Positions 31,487 to 41,190 of a DNA stretch of 51,068 nt are shown here, in pieces (within the stretch, counting starts at the first letter, position 1; the number at the start of each line of letters is the position of its first letter). Position numbers and translations under genes: made by a program. This DNA is from Rhodopirellula baltica. GTDB taxonomy: Bacteria > Planctomycetota > Planctomycetia > Pirellulales > Pirellulaceae. The notes under the pieces are model-generated. The model saw only the letters and a list, made by a program, of their open reading frames with translations, made no database searches and was not told the DNA's origin. The stretch covers positions 1 through 51,068 of the forward strand of contig PPHI01000069.1 in NCBI GenBank assembly GCA_002901265.1. Reading direction: 5' to 3'.

Positions 31487-34285
31487 CTACTGCGAAACGT
31501 TCGGTTCGACCGTTTCGGTCACGGCTTCTTTAAACGCCGTGTAACTCTTTTGTTCGATGAGATCATCGAAGAATGTCGGCGGCAACGGTGCGAGTATTGA
31601 TGCCGAGTCTTCGTGAATCGCGGCGATCGCGTTGCCATTGGCGAGCTCACGTCCCAAATCCGCGATCAGTTTGACGCAATCGTCTGGGATCGCAGTGGTG
31701 ACGTCGGCGTCGTCAGCTTGTGGCCACTGATAGATGTCGATCGCGATCCAGCCTTGGTGCGAATCGATCAGGTTTGTCACTTCGGTGTCAAACTGGTGAT
31801 AGACGAGGTTTTTCGGATCACCGCGGTAGTGGCCTCGTCCCGAGTTAATGAAGTATTCGGATTGTTGATGAGCCAATATGACCGCACCGTTGGGGAATTC
31901 GCACAGGTAGTCTTCTTCGTCAGCCCGTTCGGTCAGGCTGTCCGGCTGAACGGTGGGAAGGTCCATACCAAGCGAGCTGGCGGCACGATGCACCGAGTAC
32001 GCGTTGATGTCGAACGGTTCGGAAAGTAGCAGGACAATTCGACGGACTTCGAAGAACTGATTGAATTCCTGATCCGCGGCAGGCTGGATTTCGTCGATGA
32101 AGTCCCAGTCGTCAGGAACGTCAATGTATTCCTTCAAAATAAGTGGGCCGTATCCGGCCTGTGCCGCAAGTCGAAAGGCAGCTGCAAACCGCTCGCGGTC
32201 ATTCTTGATTGCGTACACGATTGCTCGGCCGAAGTCCCGATCTTCATCAGCAAGCTGACGCGCCGCTAAGATTGCGTCATCGAATCGTTCTAGATGAGCC
32301 AAGCAGACCACTTTAAAGATCAAGGCTTCGAAGGCATAGTCGGACGTTTCATCGGCGACATGTTGATCACAGATCTCGAGAGCCTTTTCGAATGCCTTTT
32401 CGGCGATCTGTTGCTTGATTTCATCAATCGGGCTTGGGAATTCTTTTCGGTAAAGCTCGTCGATCGTTTGAAACTGTTGGCCTTCATAGTCGGCGTTGTA
32501 CGCGATCATGTCATAAACAAATGGCTTGTCTTCGGCCGCGTTGTAAAAATCAACCAGTGTTCCGAGTTCTTCATGGCAGATGGCAAGATTCGAGAATAAC
32601 GCTTCTTCCAGGTACTCGTCGTAGTCGTTATTTTCCTCCGGCCCTTGGTTCGCCGTTTGCTTTTCAAATAGCTCCAATGCCTTTTCGTAGTGCTGTTTTG
32701 CCTTTTCGTAGTTTTCGGCAGTTATCTCGCGATAGCCGAGTGTGTTCCAAGTATCGACTTCGTCTGGATACCTTTCGGTTTGGGTTTGGATCAGAGTTTC
32801 GATCTGGGATTGAAAATCCATCGCCGGTTCGTCAGTCGCATCGTCGCTTTGTGCAAGGATTTCGAGTTTGTCGAGCAATAAAGTAAAAGCATCGGTCGCT
32901 GGATCGATCAGCTCGTATGCACGCAGCGGATCCCCCATCGCGATCGCGGTATCACAGATCAGGTCGTTGTAGTAATCGAGATAGTAGTCATCTTCGTCGA
33001 GTACGCTGCGACCTTGGATCAATCGACCGATCGCATCTTCAAACTGTTTGTCATGGATCAGAACTAACGCATGGTAATAAGGCTGGTTGGGAAGTTCGGT
33101 CGGTGAGTTTTCGACGTATTCGATCAAGGTGCGAAGTGCCGCGATGTCATTTTCGATTTCGAACGCATCGGCGAGGGTTTCGGCATAGTCTGAGTAATCG
33201 GGGATTCGCTCAAAGCGTTCCACGAACTCATTTTTACGGTCTTCCGGCAAGGTCAGTGCGAAGGATTCGACGAGGGCGTACGCCTCTGGAGTATCGTCCA
33301 ATCCGGCGACGAAATACTCCAACGCCTTCTCCGTGTTGCCAAGATTTTTATAAGCGAGCCCGATCGAATAGAAGGCATCGGCGTCGGCGCCAAACCGATT
33401 TAAAAAACGCTGCCCCTCTTCGATCACAAGTTCGTATTGTTCGAGCTCTAGATAAGCGTTGCAGCGGACCAGTTCTTTGAACAACGATTGTGGTTCATAG
33501 GCTTCGAGTTTGTCGACGCATTCGAGCGCATAGGTCGCATCAGCGTGCAGTTCGACGGCGGAGCAAAAACACCAGCGCAGTGTTCGCATCCCTTGTGGGA
33601 TGTCTTGACCCATTAGTTGTCGCAATGCTGTTGCTGATCCCGAGAGGTCGTTTTGCGCGAGGGCTGTGATCGCTTCGACAACCATTTTTGAGACCCGTTG
33701 AAAGTGTTCGGGCTGGTCGCTGTTGAATCCATCGCGAAGGACCGAAGCCATCATCCACTGGCTCGATAGGCCGAGTGAAAGATCGGTCCAATCGGCGATA
33801 CGCCATTGATCGGTGCGACGAAGGTCGAAGAAGGTTCGCGTGGTTGTGTAATCTTGGTCCCAGGTTCGCACTAGGACTTCGGCGTGATTCCCGTCTTCGG
33901 CGATGTTTGCATAAACGATTTCGTGGCGTGACCAACGGTCATCGGCAAGTTCAAACCAATGTTGGAACTGTTGCTTGATGATGGTCGGCATTTGTGTCCG
34001 AAAGAAATCTGGAATCTCGACATCGGCTTTCAACAAGGATTGTTCGCAGATGTATTCGATATCCAGCAAGGAGACCAATTCGTCTGCCGATTCTTTCCGC
34101 GTCGTTTCCTGAAATCGCTCAAAGAAATCTCGGATCTCAGGATCGACCACCGCACTCCGATCTGTTTTTGTCGGCGTTGCCGAATCGGATTGGGCGAATA
34201 GGACAGTCGTGTCAACCGAGAGATGGCCAACGAGAATCGCGAAGATGGCCGAGCGAATCCAAATCGTCTTTGATTGCATATCCAA
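31487..34285 (-). CDS. Secreted TPR-repeat protein
   Basis: A 932-aa protein with a signal peptide (about 1-31). Tetratricopeptide-type helices run from about residue 270 (DADAFYSIGLAYKNLGNTEK and ALEYFVAG) to about 700 (TWNTLGYREITAENYEKAKQ and HYEKALELFEK). The N-terminal 200 residues form an alpha/beta domain and the last 180 are mixed alpha/beta. Overall it is very acidic. Such proteins scaffold complexes at the cell envelope; partner and role are unknown. It is followed by the YXWGXW gene on the same strand after 202 bp. Confidence 0.75.
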   Translation of the reverse strand: MDMQSKTIWIRSAIFAILVGHLSVDTTVLFAQSDSATPTKTDRSAVVDPEIRDFFERFQETTRKESADELVSLLDIEYICEQSLLKADVEIPDFFRTQMPTIIKQQFQHWFELADDRWSRHEIVYANIAEDGNHAEVLVRTWDQDYTTTRTFFDLRRTDQWRIADWTDLSLGLSSQWMMASVLRDGFNSDQPEHFQRVSKMVVEAITALAQNDLSGSATALRQLMGQDIPQGMRTLRWCFCSAVELHADATYALECVDKLEAYEPQSLFKELVRCNAYLELEQYELVIEEGQRFLNRFGADADAFYSIGLAYKNLGNTEKALEYFVAGLDDTPEAYALVESFALTLPEDRKNEFVERFERIPDYSDYAETLADAFEIENDIAALRTLIEYVENSPTELPNQPYYHALVLIHDKQFEDAIGRLIQGRSVLDEDDYYLDYYNDLICDTAIAMGDPLRAYELIDPATDAFTLLLDKLEILAQSDDATDEPAMDFQSQIETLIQTQTERYPDEVDTWNTLGYREITAENYEKAKQHYEKALELFEKQTANQGPEENNDYDEYLEEALFSNLAICHEELGTLVDFYNAAEDKPFVYDMIAYNADYEGQQFQTIDELYRKEFPSPIDEIKQQIAEKAFEKALEICDQHVADETSDYAFEALIFKVVCLAHLERFDDAILAARQLADEDRDFGRAIVYAIKNDRERFAAAFRLAAQAGYGPLILKEYIDVPDDWDFIDEIQPAADQEFNQFFEVRRIVLLLSEPFDINAYSVHRAASSLGMDLPTVQPDSLTERADEEDYLCEFPNGAVILAHQQSEYFINSGRGHYRGDPKNLVYHQFDTEVTNLIDSHQGWIAIDIYQWPQADDADVTTAIPDDCVKLIADLGRELANGNAIAAIHEDSASILAPLPPTFFDDLIEQKSYTAFKEAVTETVEPNVSQ

Positions 34286-34399
34286 AGCTTGGTTGCGTTT
34301 TCAGTGAATAGTCATCGACCGTACTATAACAAGACCCCCTCAATCTTGTTGTCGAAAAAGTCTGGCCATCGTCAGGTGGTCGACCATGCTTGGGCAGCA

Positions 34400-34429
34400 A
34401 TACAGCGCAATAAAATACAGCGCAATAAA
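34400..34429. repeat. Tandem duplication, two copies of 15 bp
   Basis: ATACAGCGCAATAAA occurs twice without a gap, in the short space between the PaaK-like gene and the TPR gene. The two copies are exact, as expected of a recent slip. Confidence 0.8.
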
Positions 34430-34452
34430 TTGTCGAATCACCTATCCGGCGT

Positions 34453-35769
34453 TTAATCTTTTCGTCGGTCGACCAGTCGGCGTGACTTGGCTTCGAAACG
34501 TGGCAGCGTTCCCTGTTCGACGGGCATGACGTCGACACGCATGGCGAGACGTTTTTGGAAGAGGTCGGCAAGCTGTTTACAACGATCTTGCGAGAGTTCG
34601 GTTTCGAGGGACAGCGTATCCATCTGGCCGACTTTATCGACGATCATGCGAAACTCGGTGGTCGCATCGAACGAACGGACAATCGATTCGATACTGCTCG
34701 GAAATACGTTGACGCCGCGGACGACCATCATGTCGTCGCAGCGTCCAAGGACTCCACCATCCAGATAGAGAAAGCGGCATTGGTGAGGATGATTCACCGA
34801 GGCTCGGATCACGTCGCCCGTGCGATAGCGGATCGCGGGTCCGCCCCATCTGCCGAGGCCGGTTAGAACCAACTCTGCTTCTTCGCCATCTTGCGCGGGG
34901 CGACCTGTTGGCGATGACGAATCAAAGTGCAATCGTTCGGCGATGAACTGTGTTTCAATCACATGCAGTCCGGATCCATCTTCGCTGCCAAATCCCCAGG
35001 CGCCGATTTCGCTCGCACCGCTATGGTCGATCACCTTTGCGCCCCAGCCCGCTTCGATGCGAGCACGGATCTCTGGGCGACTGCCCCCGGGTTCGCCCGC
35101 AACGATCAAACGCGTCACTGAGCTAGATGCGAGATCAATGTCCAAGCGTTCGGCGATCGCGACCAAGTGCAACGCATAAGTCGGTGTGCAACAGACCAAC
35201 GTGCATTGGTGATCGAGGATCATCTGCAATCGTGTTTCGCTGGAAACGCCACCGCCGGGAATCACAAGCGCGCCGGACTGGACCAACGCATCAGAGGCAC
35301 TCCAAAAACCGATAAAGGGGCCAAACGAAAACGCCATCATCGCGACATCATCACAAGTCACTTTGGCGGCGTGCAACACATGACGCCAACACTCTAGCCA
35401 CCATTGCCAATCGGTTGGCGTGTCCAGCACCGGCATTGGGAATCCACTGGTGCCGCTGGTTTGGTGATAACGCGCGTATTGAGAACGTGGCAGTCCAAAA
35501 ATTTTCCCGGCTAGGCCAATTTCAGCAGGCATCATCTGATGCTTTTCCAACAACGGTATCTCGGCAAGCTGTTCAAGCGATTGCAGCGGTAGGGCGACCT
35601 CTGCAAGTCGGTCCCGATAAAACGGTAGCTCCTTCGCCGTCGCAAGGATTCGGTTTAGCCTTTTGAGCTGAATGGATTCGATCTGTTGACGTTCGAGTTT
35701 CCAGCACGCCTCGAGGTTGTGGTCGGACAGGTCGCGTTGGGCAAATTCGTTGTCGAGGGGCGTGGTCAA
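34453..35769 (-). CDS. PaaK-like adenylate-forming enzyme
   Basis: A 438-aa protein of the length of phenylacetate-CoA ligases. It has the ATP-binding P-loop YHQTSGTSGFP, the HSGASEIG motif, YRTGDVI near the hinge (about residue 330) and RCDDMMVVRGVNVFPSSIE in the C-terminal lid, all typical of the PaaK branch of AMP-forming ligases. It should activate an aromatic or other carboxylic acid as its acyl-adenylate and CoA thioester. No paa pathway genes lie nearby, so the substrate is open. It has no signal peptide. Confidence 0.85.
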   Translation of the reverse strand: MTTPLDNEFAQRDLSDHNLEACWKLERQQIESIQLKRLNRILATAKELPFYRDRLAEVALPLQSLEQLAEIPLLEKHQMMPAEIGLAGKIFGLPRSQYARYHQTSGTSGFPMPVLDTPTDWQWWLECWRHVLHAAKVTCDDVAMMAFSFGPFIGFWSASDALVQSGALVIPGGGVSSETRLQMILDHQCTLVCCTPTYALHLVAIAERLDIDLASSSVTRLIVAGEPGGSRPEIRARIEAGWGAKVIDHSGASEIGAWGFGSEDGSGLHVIETQFIAERLHFDSSSPTGRPAQDGEEAELVLTGLGRWGGPAIRYRTGDVIRASVNHPHQCRFLYLDGGVLGRCDDMMVVRGVNVFPSSIESIVRSFDATTEFRMIVDKVGQMDTLSLETELSQDRCKQLADLFQKRLAMRVDVMPVEQGTLPRFEAKSRRLVDRRKD

Positions 35770-36079
35770 GGTCGAATCGAAGGTGGGCGGAACAGATCGG
35801 ATTCTTAGGCAATGTAAACAGCTTAGCAGAGACAGGTCGTCTGACGCAGAAACGCCTGTTGACGAAGGATTTCCGTTCTTCTCAACGGCGAGACTGCCGG
35901 CCGCTGTTGTCGTCTAGCGGACAGGAGACGAGTTTTGTTTGGGAACGCAAAAGCGGCAATGAAGGAACGGTGAAGATGTCTGATTTGTGATTGTGAGGGG
36001 GACGGTAGGCGTAGACCTTATGGGCGAGCCTCGAAAAGAATTTTTCCCCCTTTCCCCGAATCATTTTGCAGGCTGCTCT

Positions 36080-37339
36080 ATGCGTTCCCTCTCGGCTTTC
36101 CCAAAACGTATCCCTTCGCAATCTACATGCGTGTCTGTGCAGACGCGCGGTGGCTTTACGTTGGTGGAGCTTTTGGTGGTCGTTTCCATCATCGGTCTGC
36201 TGGCTTCGATGGCGTTGCCTGCGCTGACGAAAGCTCGAGCCGCGGCGCGGTCGGCAGCTTGCCAATCGAACCTGCGCCAATTCGGAATCGGCTTGACGCA
36301 GCGTGCCAACACGATGCCTGACAAGGCTTTCTGCAGCGGCAACTTTGACTACAAGCGTGACGGCGTTCCGACCGAGTATGGCTGGGTCGCTGACCTCGTT
36401 CAACGCGGCATTATGACGGGCGAAATGATGTGCCCCAGTAATCCTGCCAAGGCCAGCAAAGCAATCGATCAGGTGCTTGGCGTTGCCCTCGCCGACTTGA
36501 CGGCTGAGGCAGCCGCCGAAGCTTCCGACAAACTCGAGCACCCGTTGCTCGGGCAACAGTCAATTGTCGACAGCACGGGATCGACGGTGGCGAATGTGAT
36601 TCGGCAGATCTTGATCGATGGTGCCGCTGCGGGGTCGCCTTTGCGAAGCGAGATCGTCGCCCGCAAGATGCTCGAAAATGGGTACAACACAAACTATGCC
36701 GCTTCCTGGTTCATGGTCCGCGGCGCGGTGAATCTGACCAGCGAAGGCAACTTAGATTCCAGCGACGGTAACTTCGACATTCGTGGAAAAGGCGTTACGA
36801 AAGGCCCGCTCCGTGTGGATGTCGTCGATACAGCTCGCGCACCGATGTCGACGATTCCATTGCTCTGCGATGCCACACCAACGGGATACATGCGGGCAAA
36901 CGTTGGTGCGATTCCGTCGGGCAGCGTGTATGCGACTTCGATGGTTGGCGGCCCAATCTACAGCAGCCGAGACATCCTGGATTCTGCTGGAAATCCCGTC
37001 GCCAACCCGAATCATATGAAAACACCTGGCAGTTCTCTGAAAGGGACGACGTTTGCATCGGGTACGGCGCGTGGCGGTCCCGACGGTTGGTACATGCAGT
37101 GGAACGCTTTCACTCGCCAGGATTACCGTGGGATCATGCCGCTGCACATCCGGATTGCGAATTGCCTCATGGCTGACGGGTCGGTCCAGCAACTCGTTGA
37201 TGCCAACAATGACCAGTACATCAATAACGGGTTCGAGTTGCCAAGCGGCGACATCGTCTGGACGAGCCCCAAAGTCGAAGCGGATAAAACGAAGTTGGCG
37301 AGCTTCTACTCGCTTAAATCCGACGGCCCAGTTAACTAG
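36080..37339 (+). CDS. Prepilin-leader protein of the DUF1559/H-X9-DG type
   Basis: A 419-aa protein from ATG 36080; ATG 36020 in the same frame is also possible. After a charged leader comes [20 protein letters not shown], the type IV prepilin signal, with cleavage between Gly and Phe and Glu at position 5 of the mature protein. Then [20 protein letters not shown] is the usual pseudopilin helix. The C-terminus has [20 protein letters not shown], the DG box of this planctomycete family. It should be inserted by the prepilin pathway and exposed on the cell surface or in the periplasm. No secretion genes adjoin it. Confidence 0.88.
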   Translation: MRSLSAFPKRIPSQSTCVSVQTRGGFTLVELLVVVSIIGLLASMALPALTKARAAARSAACQSNLRQFGIGLTQRANTMPDKAFCSGNFDYKRDGVPTEYGWVADLVQRGIMTGEMMCPSNPAKASKAIDQVLGVALADLTAEAAAEASDKLEHPLLGQQSIVDSTGSTVANVIRQILIDGAAAGSPLRSEIVARKMLENGYNTNYAASWFMVRGAVNLTSEGNLDSSDGNFDIRGKGVTKGPLRVDVVDTARAPMSTIPLLCDATPTGYMRANVGAIPSGSVYATSMVGGPIYSSRDILDSAGNPVANPNHMKTPGSSLKGTTFASGTARGGPDGWYMQWNAFTRQDYRGIMPLHIRIANCLMADGSVQQLVDANNDQYINNGFELPSGDIVWTSPKVEADKTKLASFYSLKSDGPVN

Positions 37340-37359
37340 GCCTGTCAATTGAGCCAGGA

Positions 37360-37393
37360 TTGGCCTGTGCGATAATTTGGCCTGTGCGATAAT
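37360..37393. repeat. Tandem duplication, two copies of 17 bp
   Basis: TTGGCCTGTGCGATAAT occurs twice without a gap, 20 bp after the stop of the prepilin-type gene. The two copies are exact. Confidence 0.8.
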
Positions 37394-37507
37394 CCAGAGA
37401 GCCGATTTGCCCGATAGGCGATGTGACCTCACGGGTATTGATCGAGCCTACTCGCCGCAGCCCTGTCTAGTTAGACTCTCCGATTCTTTGGTGAGTCCAG
37501 ACAAGTT

Positions 37508-38335
37508 ATGGTCGGCGAGATGATGTACCCCCAGCAGATCCGGCTCGGATCGCTCGATTGTTTTTCGATTGATCCGTCCCTCCAATCCACACCCGCGGAT
37601 GTTGTTTCCGACACATCGGAGGGGGGCGGTGCCGTGCCATCGGCGATCGTCGTGCTCTGTCACGGTTACGGGGCTCCCGGATCAGACATGGTTGGGGTCG
37701 CGCAAAGCTGGGTGCAATTGCTGGGCGAAACGGCAAAACAGTTGTGGTTTTTGTGTCCGATCGCCCCGTTGAGCTTGGCCGAATTCGGAATGCCGACGGG
37801 CCGTGCTTGGTGGCCGCTGAACATGGCTCGGATGATGGAAGCGGTTCAGGCCCAGCGTTTCGAGCAATTACACCGCGAAACGCCGCCGGGGCTCGATCAG
37901 GCACGCAATCAGCTTTCCAGCCTGATTCACGCGGCGCAGGAACAGCTCGGTAAGCGACTGGGGAAACCCGCTGCAAAGATCCCGCTGGCGATCGGCGGAT
38001 TTTCCCAAGGCGCTATGCTGACGATGGATACCGCACTGCGCGGCGACATTCCGGCGCCGGATCAGTTGTTCCAGTTTTCGGGGACCGTCGTCTGCCAGCC
38101 TCAATGGGCAGCCGCGACCGGCCGGTTGGAGCAAACGCGGGTATTCCAAGCTCACGGAACGGTCGACCCGATTCTGCCGTTTAGCTCGGCCGAGCGTTTG
38201 CGTGACTTGTTGAAAGCGGCCGAAGTCGATTTGGAGTTCCATTCGTTCTACGGTCCCCACACGATCGACGAGTATTCCGTCGAAACGACCGCGATGATGT
38301 TGAAACAGCTTCCCAGCGCCAAGGACCAAGCGTAA
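37508..38335 (+). CDS. Alpha/beta-hydrolase, phospholipase/carboxylesterase type
   Basis: A 275-aa serine hydrolase. The catalytic triad is visible: Ser166 in GGFSQGAM, Asp220 in HGTVDPILPF, His251 in YGPHTID. VVLCHGYGAPGSD near residue 48 supplies the oxyanion hole. This is the carboxylesterase/acyl-protein thioesterase (Abhydrolase_2) layout, acting on esters or thioesters in the cytoplasm. Its stop overlaps the start of the DinB-like gene as TAATG, so the two are translated together. Confidence 0.88.
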   Translation: MVGEMMYPQQIRLGSLDCFSIDPSLQSTPADVVSDTSEGGGAVPSAIVVLCHGYGAPGSDMVGVAQSWVQLLGETAKQLWFLCPIAPLSLAEFGMPTGRAWWPLNMARMMEAVQAQRFEQLHRETPPGLDQARNQLSSLIHAAQEQLGKRLGKPAAKIPLAIGGFSQGAMLTMDTALRGDIPAPDQLFQFSGTVVCQPQWAAATGRLEQTRVFQAHGTVDPILPFSSAERLRDLLKAAEVDLEFHSFYGPHTIDEYSVETTAMMLKQLPSAKDQA

Positions 38336-38895
38336 TGAAAGGCCGAATTGCCAGCCGCCGCCCGCAACCCAGCGAATTCGATTTTGAAATCCACGGACAA
38401 CTGATCGATCGGGTGCCCGGCGAATGCGCGATCGAAACGCTTGGTAATCAGCTGTACTGGATTTGCGACCTCGCCGGCAGCATCAGCACCGAGCAAGTCG
38501 ACAAAGTCCACGCGCCGTACAGCTGGACGATTCGCCAGGTATTCGAGCACTGTGTCAATGCGGAGCGAATGTTTGGCTATCGGATGATGTGCCTCGCCGA
38601 CGGCAGCCAACCGGACCTGCCGGGGTGGGACGAAAACGTTTCGGCGGACAGCCGGTTTGGGCTGGGGATTTTTTCCCGGCTGATCACTGAGTTGGGCGAA
38701 CTTCGCAAAGCCAATTTGGAACTGTTGGGACGTCTCGTGCCTACCGCCTGGGACTGCTCGGGCACCGCATCGGGGCATCGGGTGACCGTCCGTGTGCTGG
38801 CCTGGTTGGCGGCGGGACACCTGCAGCACCACTTCGAAATCATTGAAAAGCGGTGCGAGGTCACTGCGAAAAGAACACCTGACTTGGTAGAGTGA
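38335..38895 (+). CDS. DinB family protein
   Basis: A 186-aa four-helix-bundle protein. The metal-binding histidines of the DinB/YfiT fold are in WTIRQVFEHCVNAERMFGYR (about residue 68) and in the last helix, LAAGHLQHHFEIIEKR (about residues 162-166). Many DinB proteins are metal-dependent transferases using small thiols; the substrate here is unknown. The start overlaps the stop of the esterase (TAATG). Confidence 0.85.
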   Translation: MKGRIASRRPQPSEFDFEIHGQLIDRVPGECAIETLGNQLYWICDLAGSISTEQVDKVHAPYSWTIRQVFEHCVNAERMFGYRMMCLADGSQPDLPGWDENVSADSRFGLGIFSRLITELGELRKANLELLGRLVPTAWDCSGTASGHRVTVRVLAWLAAGHLQHHFEIIEKRCEVTAKRTPDLVE

Positions 38896-38973
38896 TTCGT
38901 TTTTCCGGTCAAAACACGTTTCGCGGATCGACCGACCGTCCTCTCCCATTCAAAACACAAAGTTACGATCACC

Positions 38974-40170
38974 ATGTTTGTTGACCGCGTTCAAATTGAT
39001 CTTCATGCCGGCAAGGGCGGCGATGGCTGCTCCAGCATGCGCCGCGAAAAATACGTTCCCCGTGGTGGCCCGGACGGGGGCGACGGCGGGCACGGCGGAA
39101 GTCTGATCCTGGAAGCCAAGTTGGGCGTCAATTCGTTGGCCGCCTACGCGAATCGCCGTTTTTATCATGCGCCGAAAGGCCAGCCTGGTCAGGGTTCAAT
39201 GCGACACGGCCGTCGTGGCAATGACCAGACCCTGTATGTTCCGCCGGGAACAACCGTGATCGATGCCGAACAAGGCTTTGTGATCAAAGACCTGACGCTG
39301 CATGGCGACTCGTTCGTCGTTGCCCGTGGCGGACGCGGCGGGAAAGGCAACGCGCACTACAAATCGGCAACCAACCAAGCCCCACGCGAATTCACTCGTG
39401 GCGAAGAAGGCGAGGCTCGATCGGTCATCTTGGAACTGAAGTCGATCGCTGACGTTGGCTTGGTCGGAAAGCCAAACGCCGGCAAGAGCACGCTGCTCAG
39501 TCGTATCACGGCGGCTCGACCTGAAATCGCCGATTACCCGTTCACGACCAAGCATCCCAACCTCGGGATCGTCGAACTTGACGAAGTCCGCTCATTCGTC
39601 CTCGCCGACATCCCCGGTTTGATCGAAGGCGCCAGTGACGGTGTCGGGTTGGGGCACGAGTTCTTGCGACACGTCGAACGCGCCGGTTTGTTGGTGCACT
39701 TGGTCGAACCAGAGCCAACCGACCAAACCGAACCGCTGGAAAACTATAACGCCATCCGCAGCGAACTGGCGCTTTATGACGAGTCGCTTGGACAGCGTGA
39801 CGAAGTCCTCGCGGTGACGAAATGTGAGCTCGAAAACGCCAGCGAAGTCGCCGAGCAATTGCGGGAAACGACCGGCAAAAAGGTGTTCCTGATCAGTTCG
39901 TTGACTGGCGAAGGCTTAAGCGAACTTCAAGAAGAGATCATGGTTCATGTCCAGCGTCGTCGCGCTGAATTGCTGGAAGCGGGCAAGCCTTTGGAAGTTC
40001 AGCAAACCGAGGCACAACCCAAACGCAAACGACGCTTGCCGCCACACTTGGCTGGGCCGACCGCTCAGCTTTCCAACGACCTCCAGGCAAAAGACTTTGA
40101 CGAACCGAACGCTTCGTCGGCGGAGGGCCAATCCGGATCGGGTGATTCAGGTTCGGGAGCGTCGTCGTGA
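38974..40170 (+). CDS. obgE: GTPase ObgE (CgtA)
   Basis: A 398-aa protein. Residues 1-158 form the Gly-rich Obg domain ([45 protein letters not shown]). The G domain follows with G1 [10 protein letters not shown], switch [14 protein letters not shown]3 DIPGL and G5 SSLTGEG. The G4 motif reads TKCE in place of the common NKxD. The tail (about 335-398) is basic then acidic and lacks a standard Obg C-terminal domain. ObgE acts in 50S ribosome assembly and the stringent response. Its stop overlaps the coaX start as GTGA. Confidence 0.96.
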   Translation: MFVDRVQIDLHAGKGGDGCSSMRREKYVPRGGPDGGDGGHGGSLILEAKLGVNSLAAYANRRFYHAPKGQPGQGSMRHGRRGNDQTLYVPPGTTVIDAEQGFVIKDLTLHGDSFVVARGGRGGKGNAHYKSATNQAPREFTRGEEGEARSVILELKSIADVGLVGKPNAGKSTLLSRITAARPEIADYPFTTKHPNLGIVELDEVRSFVLADIPGLIEGASDGVGLGHEFLRHVERAGLLVHLVEPEPTDQTEPLENYNAIRSELALYDESLGQRDEVLAVTKCELENASEVAEQLRETTGKKVFLISSLTGEGLSELQEEIMVHVQRRRAELLEAGKPLEVQQTEAQPKRKRRLPPHLAGPTAQLSNDLQAKDFDEPNASSAEGQSGSGDSGSGASS

Positions 40171-41093
40171 CGGTGAGGGGCATTCCGGTCGCGCTCGATA
40201 TCGGTAATTCGGCTGTCAAAGCATGCGTCTCGAAACAATCGCTTGGGCGAAAGATCGAGCGTGAGACGAGTGACTGGATTACCAAGTCGTTTGCGATTGG
40301 TCCGCAACATGGCGATTGGGGGCGTGACGCATCGATCGTCACCGATTTGCTCGGCTGGCTGCGTCCGTTGTGCAACGATCGTGAAGTCGCGTTTTGGGTG
40401 TCCACCGTTAATCGATCGATCAGCGAACCCGTCCGCGTGGAGTTGGAGCAACAGCTTGGAAAGGGAGTTTGGAACGAGCTAACCTATCAAGACGTTCCAC
40501 TTCATATCGATGTGCAATTCCCAAAGCGTGTCGGGATCGATCGCTTGCTAAGTGCTCATGCGGCGACAAGGCATCTGCCCCGCGGTGCAGTTGTCGTGGA
40601 CTCGGGCTCGGCGGTCACGATCGATTTGGTCACGCCGGCAGGTGAGCTTGGCGGCGATCCGATTTTTCACGGCGGTGCGATCATGCCGGGGGTGCGGATG
40701 CAGCACGCGGCATTGGCCGGCGGAACCGAAAACCTGCCCCGGACCGCGCCACCGAATGACTCGACTGCTGTGAGCAGCGATTCGATGCAACAGCCGTTCT
40801 CGGCGCCCGCACGCGAGACCGAAGCGGCCATACGGTTGGGGGTCCTGTCAGCGATCAGCGGTGCGATCGAACGGCTCGCGGGTGACTATTCGGCGTTTGC
40901 CGCCAATCGGATGGGTAGTCACGAAATCGGCGTTTCAGGCGGCGGAAAAATCGCTGTAGTCATTTCCGGCGGCGATGCGGAATTGATTTCTAGAGATTTG
41001 AGAATTTCTCACATTGTGAAGCACAATTTGGTCTGTCAGGGCATTTTAGACTTAGCAGGACGAAAGTCCCTCGACTCTGCGTCGCCGCTATGA
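40167..41093 (+). CDS. coaX: Type III pantothenate kinase
   Basis: A 308-aa protein of the ASKHA fold. [13 protein letters not shown] supplies the ATP-binding Asp; [16 protein letters not shown] and [16 protein letters not shown] are the pantothenate and phosphate motifs; [15 protein letters not shown] and ISGGDAELI complete the pattern. It phosphorylates pantothenate, the first step of coenzyme A synthesis. The GTG start overlaps the obgE stop (GTGA), so the two are coupled. No biotin-protein ligase (birA), a frequent partner of coaX, is fused or adjoining here. Confidence 0.92.
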   Translation: MTVRGIPVALDIGNSAVKACVSKQSLGRKIERETSDWITKSFAIGPQHGDWGRDASIVTDLLGWLRPLCNDREVAFWVSTVNRSISEPVRVELEQQLGKGVWNELTYQDVPLHIDVQFPKRVGIDRLLSAHAATRHLPRGAVVVDSGSAVTIDLVTPAGELGGDPIFHGGAIMPGVRMQHAALAGGTENLPRTAPPNDSTAVSSDSMQQPFSAPARETEAAIRLGVLSAISGAIERLAGDYSAFAANRMGSHEIGVSGGGKIAVVISGGDAELISRDLRISHIVKHNLVCQGILDLAGRKSLDSASPL

Positions 41094-41190
41094 TGGGTGG
41101 GTGCGGCTGCCTCCCAGGCCGCGATCCTGTAAGACGCTCAAATTCGGCGACTCAACCGGGTAGTAAGCGAATACCGATAGCTTCTGACGA

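Noticed and set aside
35882..36556. A 224-codon reverse frame overlapping the prepilin-type gene.
   Set aside because: The forward frame has an exact prepilin signal; the reverse frame has no recognisable feature.
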